A stretch of 64,000 nt of DNA, taken from positions 56,846,001 to 56,910,000 of the forward strand of contig JAFFJZ010000001.1 in NCBI GenBank assembly GCA_018340375.1. Reading direction: 5' to 3'. The notes below the pieces were generated by a model. The model ran no database searches. It saw nothing but the letters and a program-made list of their open reading frames with translations, and was not told where the DNA came from. The translations under genes were made by a program, and so were the position numbers. This document shows, piece after piece, positions 1 to 11,500 of the stretch (its first letter is position 1; every line of letters starts with the position of its first letter). The stretch comes from Gonatopus flavifemur. Lineage: Eukaryota; Arthropoda; Insecta; Hymenoptera; Dryinidae.

Positions 1-1030
1 CGTAGGCGATGATTGTCCAGTATTCGAAGGACTCTTCGATTTCTGTTCCATGTATACGGGTGCTTCTTTAGAAGGCGCTACCAAATTGAACAACAACTTC
101 TGCGATATAGCCATCAACTGGAGCGGAGGATTACATCACGCAAAAAAATTTGAGGCATCTGGTTTTTGTTACATCAACGACATAGTCATAGCTATTTTAG
201 AATTATTGAAATATCATGCTAGAGTTTTATACATTGATATCGATGTCCATCACGGAGATGGAGTACAAGAAGCTTTTTATCTCACCGACAGAGTCATGAC
301 TGTCTCTTTCCATAAATATGGTAATTATTTTTTCCCTCGGACTGGCGATATGTACGAAATCGGAGCGGAAAGTGGACGGTATTATTCGGTAAATGTACCA
401 TTGAAGGAGGGTATCGACGACACGTCGTACGTTCAAGTTTTCAAACCTGTAATTTCGCATGTTATGGAGTTCTTCCAACCCACGGCGATAGTACTACAAT
501 GCGGAGCGGATTCTTTAGCGAATGATAAACTTGGATGTTTTAGTTTGAGCACCAAAGGTCACGGAGAATGCGTTAAATTTGTTAGAGATCTGAATGTACC
601 TTTGCTGACGGTCGGCGGAGGTGGTTACACGTTACGCAACGTCGCGCGTTGTTGGACTTACGAAACTTCTCTACTCGTCGACGAAGGGATCAGCAACGAA
701 CTGCCGTACACGGAATACTTAGAATACTTCGCTCCAGATTTCACGTTACATCCCGAGGTAGTGACTAGGCAAGATAACGCTAATAGTAAACAATATTTAG
801 AGGCAATCACGAGACACGTTTACGATAATTTAAAAATGATACAACACTCGCCGAGCGTACAAATGCAGGACGTACCTTGCGACGCTTTACCTCCCGAAGA
901 GGATCGACAACCCGAACCAGACCCAGATTCTAGACAAAATGTTCAGGACACGGATAAAATCGTTGAACCTGCCAACGAGTATTACTCAGGTGATAAGGAT
1001 CAAGATAAAATGGATGTTAGCGAATCGTGA
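1..1030 (+). CDS. HDAC3: Histone deacetylase 3, C-terminal part (5'-partial)
   Basis: Class I zinc-dependent lysine deacetylase, the catalytic subunit of the nuclear NCoR/SMRT corepressor complex. The reading frame is already open at base 2 ([16 protein letters not shown] precedes the first in-window Met at 50), so the N-terminal exon(s) lie outside the window. Visible motifs in order: [13 protein letters not shown] (active-site His pair), DIDVHHGDG (zinc ligands Asp and His), QCGADSL (third zinc ligand Asp) and [14 protein letters not shown] (catalytic Tyr, and the Arg equivalent to human R301). The C-terminal tail is acidic and ends DVSES, as in HDAC3 rather than HDAC1/2. Two oddities: the near-invariant PGTG loop reads PRTG (about bases 335-346), and the inositol-phosphate-contacting Arg of human HDAC3 (R265) is Lys (DKLGCF). 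The stop is TGA at 1028-1030. The family assignment is very secure. Confidence 0.97.
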   Translation, partial: VGDDCPVFEGLFDFCSMYTGASLEGATKLNNNFCDIAINWSGGLHHAKKFEASGFCYINDIVIAILELLKYHARVLYIDIDVHHGDGVQEAFYLTDRVMTVSFHKYGNYFFPRTGDMYEIGAESGRYYSVNVPLKEGIDDTSYVQVFKPVISHVMEFFQPTAIVLQCGADSLANDKLGCFSLSTKGHGECVKFVRDLNVPLLTVGGGGYTLRNVARCWTYETSLLVDEGISNELPYTEYLEYFAPDFTLHPEVVTRQDNANSKQYLEAITRHVYDNLKMIQHSPSVQMQDVPCDALPPEEDRQPEPDPDSRQNVQDTDKIVEPANEYYSGDKDQDKMDVSES

Positions 1031-1184
1031 TCAAAGAAGAAAGAAAATAGCTTTTAACATTCCGATTAACGCAATTTTATACGATCATTGAACAATTTTA
1101 CCTTACTCGCGTTGTAATTGTAAATATATTTCAATTGTAAATACACTACACATTCTCGTAACACTTGGACTTCCATCATTGTAA

Positions 1185-1190
1185 AATAAA
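1185..1190 (+). terminator. Poly(A) signal of HDAC3
   Basis: AATAAA lies about 155 bases after the HDAC3 stop and is followed a few bases later by a run of 16 A (1196-1211). The 3' UTR is A+T-rich and short. Internal priming on the genomic A run could mislead cDNA-based end mapping. Confidence 0.7.
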
Positions 1191-2045
1191 AATTCAAAAA
1201 AAAAAAAAAAACTGAATTGATGGTTTCTCTCATTTTAAATCTCCTGAGGTTAAATGTGATAGGATAAAAATCACAAAGAAAAATACTTCAATTAGGCAAG
1301 TTTATTGTTTTTCGTTTTTTTTTTCTTTATGTGAGACAACATATGGTCTACAATGGTACAACAATGATGACAAAGATATTAATAATGGTAGTAATAGTAA
1401 GAGCAATAACGATAACTTTCGTATCTCTGTTTTGGGGCTATTTTGCTATATCACAGAGAACATTTAACATCTCCATACATCATCTTTTTCTACCAGCCTG
1501 TGAAATAGAATGCAAAGGAAACACCTTTTGTTCTGGTAATCTGCTTTGCTGCTTTGAAGAGTACTAAAAATGACTAATACAATAAATTAGATCTCTTAAA
1601 TTAAGGCGCTTTCATTCTGTACAATCATTTGTAAACTTTACAAAAGTTTCTCGAAAAATAATACAAGTACAAAAATACTCACAGTATGAGGAACGCAAAT
1701 ACTCGACACTTTGTTTTTTTCTTTTCTCATTTGCAAAAGTACAAACATGCAATATATATATGTATGTATATATATATATTGTCGATTTTTACCAAGGAGG
1801 CACTGCAGTAAATAAGATATTTGTTTTTCACCGCAGAAGACTACCTGCACAGTTCTGATCATTAACATTTACATGCGAAAAAATGTCTATTACTTCTCCT
1901 AACCGCACAACCTTTATTATTATATAATCTTGCTCGGTATATGTTATTCGTTTTCTTTTTTTCTTTTTTAATCATTTTCAATCTGTACGCGTGCATATAA
2001 TATATAAGTTATCAGTCTCATTGTAAAAGCAATTCCTTTCTGTAT

Positions 2046-2051
2046 TTTATT
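2046..2051 (-). terminator. Candidate poly(A) signal of cytospin (full-length form)
   Basis: TTTATT on the plus strand reads AATAAA on the minus strand, about 265 bases downstream of the cytospin stop codon. A second candidate at about 1301-1306 would give a longer 3' UTR. Confidence 0.5.
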
Positions 2052-2314
2052 TAGTCTTCAATAAAACTCTGCTCTGCATATTATTTCAATAATCTGATAA
2101 GCATTTATAACTTATTCCCAAACTATACAGCGTAGGCAGTGTTATAGTCCAGCAATCCTTGGAAATTCACGAACCTTCCGGGAAGTCGATTATCTCATAG
2201 AATTTCGTTGACTAGATGCTGTTGTTCTCATTCACTCGTTCGATTGCTCCGAGAGCGTTGTATTATTCGACTCGGGCAACTATCGGACACAGGACGACCA
2301 GAAATTATTTTCTC

Positions 2315-2404
2315 TTATGTCTCGAAATGTTTGTAAATACTGGTCACGTATGTCATAACTTGCTGCCAATCGGGTCGTTCTAATTGGCACATGTCTCCGA
2401 TGTT
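2315..2404 (-). CDS. Cytospin coding exon 10, end of the CH domain (residues 1444-1472)
   Basis: Begins [19 protein letters not shown] and ends IYKHFET followed by TAA at 2317-2315. The last helix of the CH domain and the terminal FET are hallmarks of cytospins (human ends YKYFET). Confidence 0.96.
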   Translation of the reverse strand, partial: NIGDMCQLERPDWQQVMTYVTSIYKHFET

Positions 2405-5400
2405 CTGTGAACAATCATCGTCGTATTTTTCATTGAAATTTTGAAAAAAAGATATTTCATCGGAAGGTGTTGTATATTTACTCACCAGAGTCGTAGGGAT
2501 ACCAACGCTCTCAGCCGCGGAAAAAGCGATGGAAAAATTTCTTCGTTTCTCAACGGGTGTCAACGTGTCGTATGGAACTTTGTCTGGAAGATAGGAGTGT
2601 AGAATAGCGCAAAATGCAAGACCGTCGTTCCAGGAGCTGCTGAAATTCGTTATGTCGATATTTCTGTAGCCTATTGTTTTGTTTTGACACCATTTAAGTA
2701 GAGCGTTTCTTTTGGAGCCTCCGTTCTTGATCAAACCGCATAGAGGATCTTTGCGTTCCGATAGGTCTGTTACGCTGTTGCGTCGTACAAAGTCTATTGC
2801 CTTGGCATTCAGAGCAGCAGAATCCAGAAGTTCTCCAGGACTTAACACCACGGGTACCGCCGACTTGGTTTCTATAGTTGTTTATCGAAGGATAATGTGA
2901 TTCAATTGTTTACAATGATAAATCAACTACTTTTCTCCATTTCTATTATTAGTTTTATTTATTTTTTTTCTTTTTTTATTAGTAAAATCGTACGACAACT
3001 CTACAATGCAAGATCAATTGTTGGTGCAGAGATTTTTAGTGATACAATGAATGCTCATTAAAGAATTAACGAAATGAAAGGTGATTTGGAGAATTCGTGC
3101 GCTGATATCGTTCATCTTTTTCCAATAGAACGTTTTGTCTTTGATCATCGAAGAAAAATTAGAAAAAGATGAGATATATCGTTCGAAACTCCGTGAAATT
3201 TAAAACGATAGAATCGTGATATATCCATTATCAATATGTTACAGAAAATATACAAGTATTCGATCAAAATTGAAAGAAATAATGAATAAAGAAGACGCAT
3301 ACAATTATTTGAACGCATTAAGAACACACGGTGCAATATTCAAACACTTTTGAATCTATTGAAATGATTACGCAACACAAATCTGGCTTTGGGAATGTTA
3401 AATCACTTGAATTATCGTAACCATCATGTATAATTGTATGATAATAATAATAAGGGAGTAAAAGTCATCACATTAAGAGGTTATAACAGTGAAATTTTGT
3501 TTTTAAATTCAAAATTTGGACTCTATACAGACGTAGCTGAAAAACTTGCTCCTATGGCAACTCCGGTATCCTCTTAAGATATGAAAGTATTGAATAATCC
3601 ATTGTTCTTTTCATTCTTTATATTTCATTGAACTGATGATTCGAACTGTAGCGATCAACAAACTTATGCGTCTTCTGTATTATATTCTTATTCTAGAAAT
3701 AATTACGAATCTACATGGTTGTGCGTTGCAAAAAGGAGTGTTCCGAAGACTCGATTCATTCAAAGGATATGCAAATCGTTACAAAAAAACTCATGCAAAT
3801 TGCGTTAAAGTACATGCTACAAAGCTGAAATCGTGAGTAATTAAATATCAAACTTAATTTATTCAAATTTTTCATCCAATATACATAAAATACAGTAAAA
3901 ATTTCATTCACGGCATAGCAAAGAAAATATAAAAGCGAGTGTTAAACTTATAAAAAGCAGGAAAATTGTCACTCGATTGTTCATACTAATTTCAGAATTA
4001 CCTGATAGTGGTTTCCTCGTGATAGCAGATTGCGTCTTATTATTGTTTGTAGAATTTGCTGAACAAATGAGATTATTAATTTGTTGTTGATCTCTGAGAG
4101 GAGCTTTTAAAGCTATTATTTCATTCGTTCCAATAGAATTGAGGGAAGAAGTGGAACTACTGCGACTACCCGGTCCTGAAAAATAATAATCGATCATACA
4201 CAACTCTGAATTGATGGCGACAAAATTCCCACTTACCAGCCTTTGCTTGTTTCGTAGCATTTTCAATACTTTCTATTAAACATTTTACAGATAATCTAGA
4301 ATCTTGACGCGATATATTGGCTTTACGACGCGCTGCCATTTCCTGCTGTACACTCGTCAATACAGACTGTTGAGTATCCGTAGGTGTACTCGCAGGCCTT
4401 GGAACTACTATTTGTTGCTGTTGTTGTTGCTGCTGTTGCTGCTGCGTAACTTTTTGATTCGCTGTAAATCAGATATCTCAAATTAATATTCGATGACAAC
4501 CATTCGATTTTGGCGAAAAGCGAAAAGCCACAAATAAATCCCTATGAGAAAAACAAAGCACAAATAATATGAGAATATTATTATAGGTATTCACGTTGTT
4601 CGATATCTAAAACAATGAAACTTTCCAATAATTCCTTTTTTGTGTTTCTTCCAAAAATGATAAATGAAAAGAACGATACAGAAAGCAAATCCGAGAAAAG
4701 AGGACAAACACAAATGTGTGGGAAAAAAACATATAAAGCCATTATATAAAACACAAAAAAAACCATCGACTGGAGTATATGAGATAGCGTATAATCAACA
4801 ATACTTTTGGGCGCAAAGGGAATAGGAAATTCAAATTATCCAGCAGCGTCGATCATCTATGTTGCTTTTTTGCTTTTCTTTCAAAAATTTTGTATCAAGA
4901 ATCAGCTGCTGGATACGATCAACTTTTCCAGTTAGTCGAAAAAGGAGGGTCACAAATTTTCCATTTGCTAGCTTAAAAGGTCAATGTGATGAACTGAACT
5001 CCACATTATATAAGCGATCATTGTTTCACACTACTAGCGACTTACGGTCGCGAGTTTTCGTTATTTTCAAATTCCGTGCCGCTGATCTTAATTCCACATC
5101 TTCGACGATTGTTTCAAATTTCTCTCTCAAAGATGACGTTCGATTTATAGCTATGGACGACGGACAAGAATTCGTTGTACTTTCTTGTACGTTGGATTCT
5201 AAATTCGTTACCGATCCACACCGATTTGCTTTCACGTCGACGAACATTTCAGTGTCGTGCATGTTCGAATCAGCCTCGAGATTCGTTTCCAAAAATTTGA
5301 TACGTTTGATGCGATTCGCTTCGGTTACGGGCAAATTTTGAAAATCCGATAATCTTTTGTCCCTACATGATTCTCCAACCTCGTTATTATTGAATTTCTT

Positions 5401-5537
5401 TTGATTATCGATGACGTCCGATGTGAAATTTCTTTGAGATTCTATTGACAATTTATCAGAATCATGTCCCGAATTACTCGCGTTGTTCGAATCGGATGAT
5501 TCTCCTGCTGTATCATCCATTTGGAATCGATCGGAGG

Positions 5538-5572
<35 letters not shown>

Positions 5573-8500
5573 GCAGGAACATTATTCAAAGCATCACTTT
5601 TGGTTTGATGTTTTTGCTCGAATACGCTAAGCGATTTATGCGTCGTGGATGAAGAAAGACGATTAAATTGTAAATGAGGATCCGAACTCCACGATCTTAA
5701 TTTACTTTCGGATTGTTCCAAAAGAGAATCGATGATGACGCTACTAGGTCTGGATTCACCTTTCTTTAGGAACAATCTCTGGCGTTTTTCGTTGGAAATT
5801 TTGAAATCATTGGAATCGTTGGACGATGGGATCGAGTAGAGAGGTTCCAACTCCGACATTTGGGATGGAAGCGGAGGGGGCGGTATATCTTCCTGACCCG
5901 ATTTTCTATCATCCGAGATTGAATCAGAAAGATTATTCATGTTCATATTCGTTTGTTTGTCGTTAGTATACTTTTGCAATGTTTTTATCATGTCGGGATC
6001 TACTTCGAATTTCAAATCGTTCATAGAGTTGACGAAATCGGGTAATATGTAAGTTTTTGGCACGAAAAATCGACTGTTCGAGATACGAATATCGTAAGAA
6101 TCTTGTCCTACGTTTCGAATACCGCTGATATTTTTGAATAATGAACCTTTGTCAATGTCATTCTCGGAACGAGCTTTAATTTGCGTGTATAATTTAGGAT
6201 ACTCTATGTCGTATTTTTTAAGAGAATCGAATAAATAGTTGTTGGAGCCTAAACTATTGGTATGAACAAATTTATTATCTCTTCTCGAATCGGCTTTTTT
6301 CGATGAATTCGTATATTCGTTATTCGCCTCGGGATATAATTTCACTTCTTTCCCAGCGATCAAAGTATCATCGACATTGATCGTCTTTCTCGCAGAAATC
6401 GGTTTAGTTCGAACGAAATTATTATCCACGCAAAATCGTGATGGGTCCTTTGGATTTTGAACGAAGTTGCCCATACCTTTCGATGAAACAGAATCTTTAT
6501 CTTTGACAATAGAATTTTTCAATTCATTGGTATTCTGTCCGTTTATCGTTTGAAAGAAATTAGTTCTCAAAACAGTTTTTTTCGCTCCGTGAGGTCGTTT
6601 TATGATAGTACGACCACGTTTCAAAATAACATTTGCTGGTTTCCGTTTGGTCCCACATGAGCTCTCTAATGCCTTACAGTTAGGTACCGCGGTATTGCCT
6701 GATGTATAATTTAAATCAATCATCAATTTTCTTTGTTTAAAAATTGAATCTTACGTATGGATTATTTATCAACGATAGATCAAACTTAATAAAAACAATA
6801 CAATAATCATTTTTTACAGTACGCTTTTCGAATGTGAATATTTCGACTCACCTTTGTTGAGTTTGTCTAACTGAGCTTCCAGTGCTCTCAATTTATCTCT
6901 CTGGGCTTTATTTTCCATAACAACTCGTTCCAATTCACTTTGCGCCTCAGTTTTAAAATCGTTGGCTACTCTCACTGTCATCAACAAATCCGTTTGAAAC
7001 TGTTCCCATTCCGCACTCTCTTCCTGCCTTAATTTTCGTTCTTCGGCCAAAGAGCGCTCTAATTCATATTGACGCGCTTGAGCTTCCCTTTCCCTTCTTT
7101 GTACTTCACTTAAAGCAGCTTTTAATTCTCTCTTATCTTCTAAATGTCTTTGGCATTGCGCTTGTAATTCGGCCAAAGAATCTCTTACGAGTTGAAGTTC
7201 CGTGCTCACGGATAACCTCTCGTCTTTCAATTGATTCAAACGATACTCTAAATCATCGATTGCCGATTTTGCATTATTCCGAGCAACCTGAAACAAATTC
7301 ACCGATATTAGCACTTTGCATTGACTTGATAAAAAAATATGAAATATTAACCTTGTATTCTTCCTGAAGTTGCGAATATTGATCTCTCAAACGATCATGA
7401 TCACAATGAGACCGCGCTAATTGCTCTTGCAGAGCCGCAGCTTGGGTTTCTAAAGTATCTTTTTCTCGTCTCGCGGCATCGAGTAATTCATCCGCCTCGC
7501 TTTTATTTTCAACCTGTCTCGATTGTTCTAGCTCTTCGATTTTGGCTCTAGCGTTGTCAAGTAAAGTTGCAAGCCTGCTGATCTCTATGCTACGATTCGC
7601 ACCCTCTTGTCTAGCCTCTGTCAATTCGATATCCAGTTGTTTTCTCTCGGCATTAGCGGCGTCTACCGTTGCTTCCAGAAGATGCACGCACTTCGTTAAT
7701 CGTTCAGCTTCAATCGCACTAGCATCGGCAGTCGCTCGTAAACTTTTCAACTCTGAAGTTAATTCTTCTTGTTTCTGAAGTAAAGATTCTCGTTCCTCTT
7801 GCGCACTCTAAAGAATTATAAAATCATTACATACCAAAATTGTATGACAATATATTTCCATCATTTTTACCTTTAATAAATCTACTAATTTCTGTTCTCT
7901 TTCGGTATTATAGCCTTTCGAAGATTCCTGCGGTTGCTCCTCTCTCAACAAAAGTCCTTGTAACGTATCTACTTTGGATCTAGAATCTTCAAGCTTTTCA
8001 GTCTGACGGCACAAGGATTCGAGTAAAACTCCTTTCTCTTCCGTTAATCTCTCGTTATCGGCTTGCAATTCCGTTAATTGTGCCTTTAAAATAAAATACA
8101 AAATTTACACCCTGCCAAACGATATTCGGATAACTGTAAAAAGAATTTTACCTGTAAGTCACTCAATTCTTGAATGGTCGCTTGTAGTTCTTCGTTGGTG
8201 GAATAATGCGTTTCTTCCATTTGTAAAATTCTATCCTGTAAGCATGCGACGGACATCTCTGATACAGAGCTGGACGAATGTTTATCCCAATCGGGAGTGG
8301 TACACTGGACATTTTCTTGAGGTGTGTTAGTAACGGGCGTGGAGGTATCATCTTGAGGAATTGCGATGGAAGCTGGAGCTGAATTGTGTAACCTGGACGC
8401 ATCTAACAACAACTGTTGTTTTTCAGAATCCGATAATGGAGAATGAGCAACGTCTCTCAGCCGAGCTCTAAGAGTTTCGTTTTCCTCTGCCAACCGCTCT

Positions 8501-11500
8501 AGCTCCAGACTATGCTGCTCCTACAAAGATAGAAGAACTTTCATTAGATTCAATTCGTACCTTCTACAATATAAACTTTAAAATCAAAATAAATGAAATT
8601 GTATTTTCAATATACTAATGATGTATTAAAATTCCTTTCTCATCGCATGAATTTTATTCTCATAGTTCTAAATCGTGAATATAAATGAAAAACGAAACAA
8701 AAAAACACAACAATTTGTTTTATCACAGATTATTACGTCGAACTAGCATCACGTAATCCGAAAGAATATGGAGACGGGTACTTTTTTCTTCGATTGTTGG
8801 TGAAGTAAAACAGTAGCAGGGAATCCGATACATCTCACCGCATCTGATATTAGAAAAATATCGAGAAATCAAGCTGTATCGTTCAAGGTGAAAATAATAA
8901 AATCCCTCCGTAGAGTAACGCGCGGAGGTAACTGTCACACACTCTTCGAGGTTATGTACCACGCTTGATATTACATCGGCTTGTTTCTCTTCGGATATCA
9001 TTCATCAAGCGTGCTTACGTTCAATAATAACACACGTGCAATATATGTTGAAATATTAATCAAGTTTTACCGTGGGCGAGGAAAAACAACGCTTTTTCAT
9101 ATCGTACACACGACACTTCGGCTTCACAAGCTTCTTCTCACGGTATAAACATCCCCGCGCTTCACGCCCTCTCAAACACTGCTCTAGCCCGTGCTTAGGA
9201 GAGTAGACAAAATTTTATATGCCAGGTATAACTTACGCGCGAAAAAGTATCTCTATATATGTACGTATAAACCCATTGCCATGGGGAATGCGAGAATCCG
9301 TTATTTTTTTTCACATCGCTCGCCAAAGTTACATTCACGGTTTTTTTCGTTTCTTTTATTCCAATAAAAAACAATTTCTTTCTTTTTACTGTAATCAAAA
9401 ACAAAACAGAATCATGCTGTTTGTTGGAATTCTCTTATTTTGTAATTTGAAAAATATTCCTTCAAGCAACAATGGCATAATTCATAATTTAGAAAATATA
9501 TACTTGTTGCTTCTCTTATCCCATTATTTTTGTTTTATATGAATTCTGGAAGAAAATAAACCTTCAACAAATGTTCGTTGGATCTAAAACTTAGGTATCG
9601 TTCAATGTAAATTTATCAAAAATCAATTGAAACTTTATATGAAAATCTATTCAAAGTATAAATGTTAAATTAATTTTTATCATGTGTTTTAAGTTCTTTT
9701 TTAAGAATCATACAAAGTATTTTAAATTACAATTCTTCATCTATTTTTCAAGTTCAAAGGGGGAAAATCTAAAAACTTGTCTGAAATTATGGTAAAGAAT
9801 TGTATAGTATATTTAATATTATACATATAATCGATAATATCAATTTTTAACGTTATGGGGTAACTTTATAAGGGTGTAAAAGCATACAAAGCGTCAGTCT
9901 AAGCGAATAAGCGATGAAGACAATGCGCAGAACGCTGTTTTATGTTTCCACGCATTCTATCCCAGGAGTTAAGTGTTTACACCTTGAATTTGATCGTTTT
10001 CGCTTCTCCCCTTCTTCGTTGGGTGAAGATATTTTCATTCGTATTCAAATGTCGAAAAAAAACTTGAAAATTTCTGCTCATAAAACACTTTTTTAAAGGG
10101 ATACTGGTGCCAGGATACTAACCAAATCTTTCGCGTTGAGTTTCGTCGAAATACTTTAAAAGTTCTAAAATAGTGCTCTATACAGCAGTTTTGCAATGCC
10201 AATAGAAATGCCCTTCAGAATTCAGAATTATATATAATTTATATATAACTTGTATATAAATTATATAGGATGTTTGAAAAATTCTCCCTTGAAAAATAAA
10301 CCCTGTTCAGAGGATGTTCAGTGTTTTATAGTTGCTTCAACTGAATGTTCCCAGATAAAGAATCTTAAATCCATCGAATAAAAGAATTGAATCAAGATAT
10401 CATCCGTTCGGACATCAGATTGATTCTCCTTCAGAGAATCTCCTCTAGTGCCTTGAATAAACATATAAAAAATAAGGTTCATTGTGATATATTTTTGTAA
10501 TACCCTGCGAAAAAAGTTCCCTAGGTTTTCTTCGAATTTGCCCTTGCTATTATAAATTATGTTACCAGGTGGATGTCAATGGGAATAGCTTAAATATCAA
10601 GACCGTGGGAGCCCTTGGTTGACGAGGGATTCGAATTCTTTTCATTCCAACTTCAAGTCAGGTGATTCAGCTTCAATAACAAAAAATTGGCTGCTGCCTC
10701 GACAAAGAGGTTATTCAACTCGCGTAGAGTTCAAAAGGAATTCATAAATTCGGGAGTATATATTTCATTTTTCTTCATACAAAACTTCAATTTTTAATTC
10801 AGTATCAGATTTTGATAATCTTTCGAAAAGCCTTTTGTGAACATCATTTGTCTAAAAAAACAAGTCTCCACTGTCTTGGATTTATCCTCACTTTGATAAA
10901 ATACACTCATTGAATTTTACATTATACTTTGACCACACCCATAACGAAGTTTGATATTCATATACAGTGTGATCTTTCGATTATGCGGATGTATTACTAA
11001 TCCGTCCGTCGCTACCAGTGTATGCAAATAAAAATACATTACCTCAATGCTACTGGGACAAAGAACAAATTCAATTACGCGATGGATGGAAAAATAATAC
11101 AGTATTTTCTTTCGTTAGAATACGCGTGATTTCAATCGACAAGGGGTTGCGTGATAAAAAAATTTGTGTTTGGAAAATGGAACGGGGGAATAATATATCT
11201 TTCATATATCTCTACACACGCATCTTATCTCTTGACCAAGTATAAAAAAGTAGTTAATCCCAAGAAGGAAATGTCATAAAGAGAAATTCAAAACCGGAAT
11301 ATCTTTCTTGTTCTTCGATCCCTTCCAACCAAGTACAGTACGGAAGTGATCATTCAGACACGTCGTACGTGAAAGATGAATTATTATCGTTCAATGTGGA
11401 CAGAATTGTTTTGCTTCCATAAAAAAAAAAAAAACTACATTAACTTGAATGAAATTGATTATACATCTTGCAACTTTAATCAAGTAGACGAATTTGACAT

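Larger units (their letters stand above)
1031..2314. other. Convergent intergenic region / 3' UTRs of HDAC3 and cytospin
   Basis: The two genes end tail-to-tail here. The left part is the HDAC3 3' UTR. Two minus-strand AATAAA candidates (TTTATT on the plus strand at 2046-2051 and at about 1301-1306) could end cytospin. If the distal one is used, the cytospin 3' UTR would come close to the HDAC3 end. A short TA-rich microsatellite lies near 1755-1781. No other gene is visible. Confidence 0.6.

Noticed and set aside
1331..1567. 78-codon plus-strand ORF after HDAC3
   Set aside because: Begins at GTG, is hydrophobic by A+T-richness, lies in the convergent 3' UTR region, and has no recognisable motif.
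4859..5341. 160-codon ORF opposite cytospin exon 6
   Set aside because: Shadow of the minus-strand coding exon; the minus-strand frame is far longer and joins its neighbours at correct splice phases.
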